A DNA stretch of 64,000 nt, from positions 22,942-86,941 of the forward strand of contig DJIF01000051.1 of assembly GCA_002433485.1 (NCBI GenBank), written 5' to 3'. The notes beneath the pieces were generated by a model, which was given only the letters and a program-made list of their open reading frames with translations, ran no database searches and had not been told where the DNA came from. The position numbers and the translations under genes are program-made. The DNA comes from Deltaproteobacteria bacterium UBA6601 (GTDB lineage Bacteria; Myxococcota_A; UBA796; UBA9615). Below, piece by piece: positions 51,753 to 60,054 of the stretch (within the stretch, counting starts at the first letter, position 1; every line of letters starts with the position of its first letter).

Positions 51753-54197
51753 ATGAAGCGACTTCTTTCTTGCTGTTTGTTGCTCTCGCTGGTCCTGCCT
51801 TCGCTCAGTTATGCCGGGGCAAGGGACGATGCGTTGCGGGCTTTTAAGGTGGGCATGGCGCTGATCGATGGCGGTGACTTTCTGGCTGGCGCTGAGGAGT
51901 TGGAGCGGGCCTATCAACTCAGTCCCCACCCTTCTGTTCTCTACAACATAGGACTTGCTTACGCGGAGGCCGGCGAACTCGATCGTGCCATAGGTAACTT
52001 TGTCAGCTACCTGGAGAGTGATCCGGTGGATCGCGGTGAGGTTGAGCGGCTGATGTACTTGTTGGAACAGCGTCGGCAGGAACTTGCTGAAGGTCAGGCC
52101 CGAGTTCTGGCTGAGCGTGTAGGGGTAGAGGGACCTGATCAACTGGAGCAACTTGTTGCCCGTCTAGAGGGTGCACTCGAGCGTCTTTCTCATGTGGATC
52201 CAGGGCCTGTTCCATTGACCGATGACGTCATTAATCCGCAAGCGCTGGAGGCTAAAGAAGGCGAGATCTACGAAGACGTTGTGGTCTCTGCATCGCGCCA
52301 GGTCACGACACCGGCCAATGCACCCGCAGGAATCACTCTGATAGGAGCCGACGAAATTCGCCTTTCTGGAGCTACCAACCTGCCCGATCTGCTGCGACGA
52401 GTTCCGGGGATGTCGATTCTGACCATGGGGAGCGGCAATGCCAACCTGGCGATTCGGGGATTTAACCAACGGATCAGCAACAAGATTCTTACGCTGGTTG
52501 ATGGACGGTCGGTCTATCTCGACTTTTTGGGCGGCACCTTTTTCAGGTTGCTCGATGTGGACCTCAAGGACATAGAGCGCATTGAGATCATTCGGGGGCC
52601 GGGCTCTACCCTCTATGGAGCCAGCGCCTTTGGTGGCGTGGTCAATATCATTACCAAGGGGCCGGGCGCCAACCGAGGCGGCTTGGTTCACCTTACCGGT
52701 GGCAGTGGTGGCGTGCTCCTTGGCAACGTCCAGTTTTCAGGGCGAAAGGGAGTCATTGGATATCGGGCTTCAGTGGGTTACGAGCAGAGCAATCGCTTTG
52801 AGCTGGAGCTCGGCGAACGGGCCGATTTTGTGGTCAACACCAAGGATGTTGAGCTGGCCAATCGTGGTCTGAGGGCTAACGCGGGGCTCCGAATCCTCCC
52901 TGAAAAGGGTCTCTCTATCGGCTTCTCTGGCGGGATCAACAGCTTCTACGACAACTTCCATGCCATTGGTTTGCTCAAGGACTTCTGGATGGGTGGGGTC
53001 ACCGGTCACTTGCGAGCTGATCTTGGCATCCGCGGCTTTCGGGCGCGGGTGTTCTGGAATCACTTTCGAGCTGATGCGGCTCCCACCTGGTTGCCGGTGG
53101 GTGGGGCGAACTTTGGCACCACCACGCAGTCTAACGTGATCGACGTTGAGGCTTCCTATTCCACTTCTCTTTCCCTTGGTGTTCGACACGATCTGAGCGC
53201 TGGGGCCGGTTATCGAATCAAGACCATTGATTGGGATTATCTGGACGGTAGTCACCTGGAGCATCACCTCAGTGGTTTTGTAGAGGACCGCATCACTTTC
53301 CTGCCCCAGTTGGTGGCGGTGTTGGGCTTTCGTTTCGACCAGCACCCGCTGGTCGGCTTTACTCCTTCGCCGCGGGGAGCCCTGCTGATCAAGCCTACTT
53401 CAGGTCAGGCCCTTCGATTGTCGCTGGGAACGGCGTTTCGAAACCCGACCTTTTTGGAGTCCTACCTCAACCTGACCATCCCCACTGAGGTCACCAGCGG
53501 AGTTGGAATTCGCAGCCTCGGCTCCGCCACCCTCAGACCCGAGAACATCTTCTCGGTGGAGCTGGGTTATGTGTATGAGGACAGTGACTTTATTTCTTTT
53601 GAAGTGGCTGGTTACTACCAGCGGATTGCCGATCTCATTGCCCTTGGCAGTGTGGTGCCTGCGGAAGAACTGAACCCACCGGACTCAGGGGTGTTTATCG
53701 CCGGTGCCTCTACCTTTGAAAATGCTGAGGGCTCCTTCCATGGCGGAGGCGCCGAGGTTGGCGTACATGCCTTTCCCATCGACGGTCTGGATGTGCGCGC
53801 CAACTATTCGTTCAGCTACATGGTGGATCAGCGTCTCGCTGAACTGGGAGAAGAGGATGCTCAGGATCGCCGTCACCCGACCCACATGGGCAATATAGGG
53901 GCTTCTTTTAGGTCTCGATTTGGGCTGGACGTCAACGTCGATGTGCACCTGGTGAGTTCGGTTTTTGTGCCGGAGCGAAGCTTTGACAGCGCCGGTAATG
54001 TGGTCATCGAGGACTGCCCTGGCGAGGCCTATGCCATGGTCTCTGCCAGGCTTGGCTACCGACTCTTCAAGGATCAACTGGAGTTAGCCCTAACCGCTCA
54101 TAACCTTCCAGCTTGGGGCGATGGTGGGCATCGCGAGCACTGCATGGGAACTCGGGTTGGTCCGCGCTTGCTGGGCTCAGCGGTCTATCGATTCTAG
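51753..54197 (+). CDS. TonB-dependent outer membrane receptor with N-terminal TPR domain
   Basis: This 814-residue protein has a signal peptide (LLSLVLPSLSYAG), then residues 22-110 form TPR-like helices (AYQLSPHPSVLYNIGLAYAEAGELDRAI) and a coiled stretch. A plug domain begins near 175 (EDVVVSASRQVTTPANAPAG, RRVPGM, IEIIRGPGSTLYGASAFGGVVNI), and a 22-strand type barrel ends in the aromatic residue of VYRF. Such receptors import metal chelates, vitamins or sugars; the ligand is unknown. The lipoprotein gene 12 bp downstream is a likely partner. Confidence 0.9.
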   Translation: MKRLLSCCLLLSLVLPSLSYAGARDDALRAFKVGMALIDGGDFLAGAEELERAYQLSPHPSVLYNIGLAYAEAGELDRAIGNFVSYLESDPVDRGEVERLMYLLEQRRQELAEGQARVLAERVGVEGPDQLEQLVARLEGALERLSHVDPGPVPLTDDVINPQALEAKEGEIYEDVVVSASRQVTTPANAPAGITLIGADEIRLSGATNLPDLLRRVPGMSILTMGSGNANLAIRGFNQRISNKILTLVDGRSVYLDFLGGTFFRLLDVDLKDIERIEIIRGPGSTLYGASAFGGVVNIITKGPGANRGGLVHLTGGSGGVLLGNVQFSGRKGVIGYRASVGYEQSNRFELELGERADFVVNTKDVELANRGLRANAGLRILPEKGLSIGFSGGINSFYDNFHAIGLLKDFWMGGVTGHLRADLGIRGFRARVFWNHFRADAAPTWLPVGGANFGTTTQSNVIDVEASYSTSLSLGVRHDLSAGAGYRIKTIDWDYLDGSHLEHHLSGFVEDRITFLPQLVAVLGFRFDQHPLVGFTPSPRGALLIKPTSGQALRLSLGTAFRNPTFLESYLNLTIPTEVTSGVGIRSLGSATLRPENIFSVELGYVYEDSDFISFEVAGYYQRIADLIALGSVVPAEELNPPDSGVFIAGASTFENAEGSFHGGGAEVGVHAFPIDGLDVRANYSFSYMVDQRLAELGEEDAQDRRHPTHMGNIGASFRSRFGLDVNVDVHLVSSVFVPERSFDSAGNVVIEDCPGEAYAMVSARLGYRLFKDQLELALTAHNLPAWGDGGHREHCMGTRVGPRLLGSAVYRF

Positions 54198-54209
54198 GAG
54201 CGGCTGACA

Positions 54210-55346
54210 ATGAAGTTGATCTTGATGTTGTTGGCGGTACCGATGGCCTTGGGCTTGTTTTCAGCCTGTCAGGTGGAGGTGGTGGGCAATGCCTTTACGC
54301 CGCCTGCCGCGACCTTTATCTCGGGAACTGTTCGTCTTGACGACGGAAGCGTTGAGTCTGGCGGCCCGGCGGTGCTGTTTCGTTTTGACTGCGAGGACCC
54401 ACCGCCTCCGGTCGGGCTGGGCTTTCCGGTGGACTTCGTGGTGATTCCAGAGGACAGCTTCGAGCGCGGCTCTGCGCCCTTTGTATTTCCCTATGTTCCC
54501 CCTTCAAGCTGTCACTTGATCAGCGGTTTTGTTGATCGCGATCGGGACTTCCACTACGCCTCTGCGGTTACCTCTCAAGCCAGCGCCGGGGATCTTCTGA
54601 TCGGTCTTCGTCAAGTTACCGTTGGTGCGCCCTTGGCTGGCAGCGACTGGATCCAACCGGCCGAAGGGGTCGTCCTGCGCGGGGAGATTGCTGTACCTTT
54701 GGAGCGACCTGCCTTTGAGCCTCTCGATCTGCTCAGCCTGGACCCGGTTGCGCCGCGCATGGAGTTGGATCCGGCCGGACATGCCTTGGCTCCGGCTCTC
54801 TTTGCTTTGGGCACTCACCAGGTTCGCAGTGATGTGGTCGATGTGGTGGCTCCGTTGTTCACGGTGGTCTTTGAGGAGGACGCTGATCAGGACGGATTGC
54901 CCGACGATCTGAACCAAGATGGGATGCCGGATTTGCGCTGGCCGCGTTTGTTTGTGCGCCTGCTTGCTCCAGGAAGTCAGGAGCCGGTTGAGCCTCCTGT
55001 GATCCTGGCAGCGGTGATTCTGCCGGTGAACCCGCTTGATGAGGAGGATATTGAGGCTGATCTGTTGGCCAGGGTATTGCAACAAGGCTTGCCCCTGGAC
55101 GGTGAGACTCCGCTCCTGGCCCGCCGCATCACAGTTACGGTTCCGGGGCTGGCGGTTAGTTCACTGCAACCTTTGGAACTCGTTCCATTGAGTGAAGTAG
55201 CCGCTTCTGGCGTCGAGGTTACCGGCCGATATCAGCTGATGCTCATGAACAGTAGTGGTCAGACCTGGAGCCTGCCTAACCAATTGATTCAGTACGGTTA
55301 TGAGAACCAAGGGCTGCCGTTGTTGGTGGAGATGGCAGAGCCTTGA
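54210..55346 (+). CDS. Lipoprotein paired with the TonB receptor
   Basis: This 378-residue protein has a signal with a lipobox-like FSAC, beta-rich sequence including ISGTVRLDDGSVESGG, and a calcium-binding-like acidic repeat DADQDGLPDDLNQDGMPDL near residue 228. No family was recognised. Its position 12 bp after the receptor suggests a surface or periplasmic partner. The gene ends 9 bp before a convergent membrane protein gene. Confidence 0.68.
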   Translation: MKLILMLLAVPMALGLFSACQVEVVGNAFTPPAATFISGTVRLDDGSVESGGPAVLFRFDCEDPPPPVGLGFPVDFVVIPEDSFERGSAPFVFPYVPPSSCHLISGFVDRDRDFHYASAVTSQASAGDLLIGLRQVTVGAPLAGSDWIQPAEGVVLRGEIAVPLERPAFEPLDLLSLDPVAPRMELDPAGHALAPALFALGTHQVRSDVVDVVAPLFTVVFEEDADQDGLPDDLNQDGMPDLRWPRLFVRLLAPGSQEPVEPPVILAAVILPVNPLDEEDIEADLLARVLQQGLPLDGETPLLARRITVTVPGLAVSSLQPLELVPLSEVAASGVEVTGRYQLMLMNSSGQTWSLPNQLIQYGYENQGLPLLVEMAEP

Positions 55347-55355
55347 GTGGGCTCC

Positions 55356-56945
55356 TCATGGGCGCTGTATAAGGCGGTAAACTTCAACGTGGGAGTTGCG
55401 TTCCTGAATTGGCAGGATACCCACCGGCTGCCAGCGATATAGGTGCCGAACCATCTCCCACCAGTCTGCCATGACTCCGGACACGTCATCGCAGGTGTCG
55501 TCTACGGCCCACAGAACACAGCCACCCTGTGCGTCCCAAAGTCGGCGTACTTCTGCGGGCTCTCTAAGATTCTTGGGTGGATGGCAGGTGGCGCCTTCGT
55601 TGAGTGCCCAGGGATCACAGATGTAGGTCTCTCCTGAATAGAGCCCGCACTTCTCCAGGTCTACGGGTAGGGAGCGGCTTGGCCGGCCGTCGGTATCTAG
55701 TTCGCTGGTCGGGCGGGCGGTGTCGGGCAAGGCCGGGATGTAGGGTGTGTTGTCGCCGTAGCGGGAGCCCAGGTCACGTAGATCGCGAATTTCACCGATT
55801 GCCCCGCTGCAGAGCAGAGCCGCCAGGACCAGATTGAGGCCTCTCCTGCCGGCCAGGCCGGGGGCCAGGTTGCTTCCCTGGTGAGCCAGCAGACCCGCGC
55901 CACACAAGGCCAGCAGTAGACCAGCAGTGTTACTTCCGAGCAGGTGTCGTTTGCCGAAGGCACCGAAGAGGATGTCGGGAAAGAGGCCGCACAGCATGAT
56001 CAGGGCGCTGGCAATGGCAACCCTACGCAGTTCAGGAGGCATGAGCTGATTGCGAGCGGATCCCGCCAGACCCACGGTGATGAGCAGGGCAATACCCGGT
56101 GAGCTTAAAGGTCGGTAGGCACTGATCACTGACAGGTGGGTAGGTAGGAAGGCCAGGCCCCAGTGGTAGTCCTCGCGATTCTGGGCCAGCTCAATGTTGG
56201 CCAGGGTGGGGATCAGGACGAAGCCGGCGCCAATGCAGAAGCCCGGCAGCCACATGCGTAGCTGGCGCTGCAGGCCCGGTGGACCCAGGAGCAGGGGTAT
56301 GGCGGCGCTGGCAGCTACTGAACCGAGGTTATCCGGCCGCAGGGCGACCGCAAAGCTGGCACAGATCAGCCAGCTGGCCAGGCTCAATGGCGATGGTTTG
56401 CGCGCGGCGATGGTGGCGAGTAGCAGGGTGAGGCAGAAGGCACTGTGCGGGGCGGCGATCTGGAAAGCGTTGATGCGCCAATAGCTGAGGTCCGGGTGCA
56501 AGACCAACAGTACACATAGGGAGTAGCCGATCCAACGGCTCCTGGTCATCAGCTGGGCTGCCGCACCTGCCAGGCTTGCCCCCCAGAGCCCGAGCAGCAG
56601 CGCGGTACCGACGAAGACGGTCATGGAGTCGCCAAATACCTGGCCTACTCCCTGGTATATGAGGCGCAGCAGGACCTGGGTTTCGAGCGGATTCCAGCCT
56701 TCTGGAGGAGCTTCGCCCTGGAGGGCGAAATAGTAGGCTTCTTCGTGGGGTCTGAAGGCGTGGTTAGAGATGGCGTCGAAGCTGCCCAGGGAAGTCATAG
56801 CGGCAGCGACCGCCAGGCCCAGATAGACGAGCAGGTCCCTGGAGCTGAAGCATTGGGTCAGCAGTTCGCTGACTTCACGACGGCGCAGCAGCAGCCCGAG
56901 CGCGGCAAAGGTGATCAGGGCGTGGGCGATGGCGAACAGGCTCAC
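55356..56945 (-). CDS. Polytopic membrane protein
   Basis: This 529-residue protein starts at GTG 56945 and has about ten hydrophobic segments in residues 1-370, then a C-terminal soluble domain of about 120 residues with several cysteines (EKCGLYSGETYICDPWALNEGATC). The layout resembles lipid-linked glycosyltransferases of the GT-C type, but no catalytic DD or DE motif is clear. Function unknown. Confidence 0.65.
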   Translation of the reverse strand: MSLFAIAHALITFAALGLLLRRREVSELLTQCFSSRDLLVYLGLAVAAAMTSLGSFDAISNHAFRPHEEAYYFALQGEAPPEGWNPLETQVLLRLIYQGVGQVFGDSMTVFVGTALLLGLWGASLAGAAAQLMTRSRWIGYSLCVLLVLHPDLSYWRINAFQIAAPHSAFCLTLLLATIAARKPSPLSLASWLICASFAVALRPDNLGSVAASAAIPLLLGPPGLQRQLRMWLPGFCIGAGFVLIPTLANIELAQNREDYHWGLAFLPTHLSVISAYRPLSSPGIALLITVGLAGSARNQLMPPELRRVAIASALIMLCGLFPDILFGAFGKRHLLGSNTAGLLLALCGAGLLAHQGSNLAPGLAGRRGLNLVLAALLCSGAIGEIRDLRDLGSRYGDNTPYIPALPDTARPTSELDTDGRPSRSLPVDLEKCGLYSGETYICDPWALNEGATCHPPKNLREPAEVRRLWDAQGGCVLWAVDDTCDDVSGVMADWWEMVRHLYRWQPVGILPIQERNSHVEVYRLIQRP

Positions 56946-57022
56946 GGCAGTAATGATACCCGCTGAGAGATGGTTTAGAGCTTGCTGGCGTCCGGCTCGG
57001 GTGAGGCCGATAATCGCGCATC

Positions 57023-57838
57023 ATGGATGCTGAACAACGAGTGAGCCACGGGCTGCTGCTTCACGGTTGGAGGAGCCTGCTGCTGTTTGTGTTGCTGGCG
57101 TGCGCCTGGGCGGTGGCTCTGGTGCTTGGGGGGGCCGGTCTGGGGCTGGAGTTGGGTGGCGAAGACCTTGGCGTCTTTGATGTGCTCTTCAGCGGTCTGG
57201 CATCGCTTGGTTTTGTCGGCATCGCGGTGTTGCTGGCCGGACTCAAGGGTCGGCCTAGGAGCCTGGTTCTTGGGCTGCGGCGACCGGTTCTGGGAGGTTT
57301 AGCGATGGCCTTTGTTGCGGGCATGGCTCTGTCGCTCTTTGCCAGCGGGCTGGCCGAGTTCCTCTCTCAGTGGAATCCTTGGTTTTCTGATCTTCACTTA
57401 AGCGCTCTGGCTGCGCTGTTGGTCGAGGGGAGTCCAGGCTCGCGTGTTTTGACCTTAGTGCTGGTGCTGGTGCTGGCGCCGCTGGCAGAGGAGCTGTTGT
57501 TTCGTGGCTTTTTGTGGGACGGCCTCCAGGAACTTGGCGGCAGAACTCTGGCCTTGATTCTCTCCAGCCTGTTGTTTGCGGCCTATCACGGTGACCCTCT
57601 GCACGTAATTAGTGTGTTGCCGCTGAGCTTTGCCTTGGGCTTTCTGCGTGCTGCTACCGCTTCCTTGTGGTCGGCTATGGCTGCGCACTTTGGCAATAAT
57701 CTGTTGGCGGTGGGCTTGGTCTTGAGTGGGATTGAAGAATTGTCGATTGGTGTCGCAATAGCCGGCGGTCTTGCGAGCCTGCTGCTTGTTGTTGCTTCGG
57801 CCTCGTTTCCTTCCCCTCTCGAAAATGCTAGGGAGTAG
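57023..57838 (+). CDS. CPBP-family intramembrane metalloprotease
   Basis: This 271-residue protein has about seven TM segments and the CPBP motif EELLFRG (about residues 156-162), with later conserved YHGDP and AHFGNN that supply further active-site residues. The family (Abi) includes CAAX-processing type enzymes and some of the proposed myxosortases. It lies 20 bp before the region encoding the kinase-ATPase and near a protein with a MYXO-CTERM-like tail, so it is a candidate processing enzyme; that link is inferred. Confidence 0.85.
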   Translation: MDAEQRVSHGLLLHGWRSLLLFVLLACAWAVALVLGGAGLGLELGGEDLGVFDVLFSGLASLGFVGIAVLLAGLKGRPRSLVLGLRRPVLGGLAMAFVAGMALSLFASGLAEFLSQWNPWFSDLHLSALAALLVEGSPGSRVLTLVLVLVLAPLAEELLFRGFLWDGLQELGGRTLALILSSLLFAAYHGDPLHVISVLPLSFALGFLRAATASLWSAMAAHFGNNLLAVGLVLSGIEELSIGVAIAGGLASLLLVVASASFPSPLENARE

Positions 57839-57875
57839 CCACCCTTAGCTGCTCGGCTTGTACGAGCCGGAAAGG

Positions 57876-59981
57876 ATGTTGCGGGTGCTGTACAGAAAGC
57901 CGGGCCGTTCAGGCTGGAGCATGGACGCCACAAGCGGCGCTGATTCAAGCGATTATCAGCCGGCTATTGTGGGCGGTCGCTATCGTGTGACTGGTCTACT
58001 GTCTCGTAGCGAACGCAGCGATGTTGTGACAGCTGTTGATGTTCGTGAAGATCGACAAGTCGTTGCCAAGCGAATTCGCTTCGCGGAGCGGGCTACGGGA
58101 AGTCGGCTGCGGCAGGCAGAACAGGTGCTTAGCGGGCTCAATATTCGCGAACTGGCTGTGGTGCGGGGGCTAATTGAGAGCCGTAGTGACAGCTGGCTGA
58201 TTTGGGACCGGGTGGAGGGTCTGGAGCTCGCCGACCATCGACAGGCTCTGGGGTTGGCCCCGGGCCTCTCCTTTGCGCGGCGCTGGAGTCTGGTTCGTGG
58301 CTTGTTCGATGGGCTGTTGTTGGCTCTCGAGAGCCTGCATCGATCGCAGCTTGCACATCTTGATGTGAAGCCGGTCAATGTGGTGGTGGGAGTTGACGGA
58401 CGGGCTACTCTTGTGGACCTGGGTGTGGCAGAGGACCACCAGGAGCAGGGCGAGGTTGTAGGGGCCTCCGAGCTTGGTTTTTTGAGTCCGGAGCAGGTAG
58501 CTGGGAAGGTCGGGGACTTTGCCTCGGATCAGTGGGCGCTAGGTGCAGTGTTGTTTTATCTACTCTGCGGTGAAGCACCGGTTCAGGTGAACTCGAGAGC
58601 CCAGCAGTCAGCTGCTTATGGGAGAGGTCAGCCGCAGTCTCTTCGGCGGCGGATCACTGACGTTCCCGAAGACTTTGAGCAGTTGTTGTTGAAGATGCTG
58701 TCTTGGAGTCCTGCGGATCGCTTTGCGGATCTTGGTGAGGTTCGTCAGGCCTTCGCTGCCCATTCGCTGAAGCGAACTCCAGCAGCAGTTCATCTGTGGG
58801 CCATGCCGAGCGCCCCATTGGTCGGCAGGGACCCCTTCATGACGTTCTTTGAGAAGCGGCTTCGCGAATTGCGCGCCGGGATGGGCTCTGTGCTGCAGTT
58901 GGTTGCTGAGCCGGGACTTGGCAAGAGCCGACTCCTGGCAGCCTGGGAGGAGCTGGCCAGGGCTACGCCGGGGCTTACGCTATTCGCTGAGAGTTGTTTA
59001 CCTAGGCAGCCGCGAGCTGCTCTTAATCGCTGGTTCCAGCCGCCTGCCTGTGAGATGAATAAGCCGCCACCACCGGATCTTGTGGAACAGGCTATGGCCA
59101 ACCTCAAAGGTCCTACAGTCTTATTGCTTGATGGTCTGGAGGAGGTGGATAGCATTGCCTGGTCAAGGATCCATCGTGCTGCCGGCTGGGCGCTTTCGGG
59201 TACGGCGACCAGCCCCCTGTTGGTGGTACTTGCTGGTCGAGCCTTGCCGGAACTTGCCCCTCGGGTCGATGTGAACAGCTCTCGTTTCTTCAATGTGGGC
59301 CTGCCGCCTCTCTCTCCGCAAGATGTGGCCGGGTTGCTGCGCGCTGAGGGCAGCGAAGAAGATGATCTCGCGGTGCGCGATAGCGCTGCGAGGATGCTCT
59401 GTGAAGAGGCCAAGGGCGTTCCAGGGTCTTTGATGGAGATTCTGCTGGTCGAAGAGCGCGAGGGCCGCATGGTACGAGATGGTCGGCGCTGGATTGCCAG
59501 GGTCGGTCATGCCATTGAAGAGCAATTGATGCGGGCCAGACCCGGTCAGCTCGATCACATTCTCGCGCTGGTGAGCATTTTGGGTGACAACATCGAACTT
59601 GAGCTGGCTTTGCGCTGCTTCCCACAGAGTCGGGGTGAGGTCCTTGATGCCCTGGACTGGGCAGCGCAGAAGGACCTTATTGGCTATCGGGTGATGGGAG
59701 ATCGTTGGTTCCTCAGCCTGCGCACTCGCCCTCGAGCTTTGACCAGTGCACAGTCCGATGCTCTTGATCGCCTGCACAGAGAAGTTGCCGGATGCCTGGA
59801 AGAGCTGGGTGAGCAGGGTGGCCTATGTGCCGAACGAACGGCGCTGCATTGGCGCTCTGCTAACGACACTGTGCGCGCTGGAGAAGCTTACCTGCGCGCG
59901 GCTCGCGCCAACCTGCGGGTGGGCAGCAACAGCGAAGCGAGACGGCTCGCTCAGATCTCAAGCAATCTGCTGCCTCGATAA
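57876..59981 (+). CDS. Kinase-like domain fused to an AAA/NACHT-type ATPase
   Basis: This roughly 701-residue protein has a kinase-like domain (about 30-300): the Gly-rich loop is degraded (GLLSRSERSD), the Lys is in VAKRI, the catalytic loop is AHLDVKPVNVVV and the metal motif is VDLGVAE (DLG instead of DFG). An ATPase domain follows with Walker A AEPGLGKSRLL and Walker B VLLLDGLEEVD, then a helical C-terminal region. Similar kinase-ATPase fusions are common in Myxococcota. The start could also be TTG 57858 or ATG 57921. Confidence 0.82.
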   Translation: MLRVLYRKPGRSGWSMDATSGADSSDYQPAIVGGRYRVTGLLSRSERSDVVTAVDVREDRQVVAKRIRFAERATGSRLRQAEQVLSGLNIRELAVVRGLIESRSDSWLIWDRVEGLELADHRQALGLAPGLSFARRWSLVRGLFDGLLLALESLHRSQLAHLDVKPVNVVVGVDGRATLVDLGVAEDHQEQGEVVGASELGFLSPEQVAGKVGDFASDQWALGAVLFYLLCGEAPVQVNSRAQQSAAYGRGQPQSLRRRITDVPEDFEQLLLKMLSWSPADRFADLGEVRQAFAAHSLKRTPAAVHLWAMPSAPLVGRDPFMTFFEKRLRELRAGMGSVLQLVAEPGLGKSRLLAAWEELARATPGLTLFAESCLPRQPRAALNRWFQPPACEMNKPPPPDLVEQAMANLKGPTVLLLDGLEEVDSIAWSRIHRAAGWALSGTATSPLLVVLAGRALPELAPRVDVNSSRFFNVGLPPLSPQDVAGLLRAEGSEEDDLAVRDSAARMLCEEAKGVPGSLMEILLVEEREGRMVRDGRRWIARVGHAIEEQLMRARPGQLDHILALVSILGDNIELELALRCFPQSRGEVLDALDWAAQKDLIGYRVMGDRWFLSLRTRPRALTSAQSDALDRLHREVAGCLEELGEQGGLCAERTALHWRSANDTVRAGEAYLRAARANLRVGSNSEARRLAQISSNLLPR

Positions 59982-60054
59982 GAGGCTCCTCGCTCAACCA
60001 CAAGGTCTCCCAATGGGAGTAGAGCTGTTTGCCCGGTTAGCTGCAGCAGCTGGG

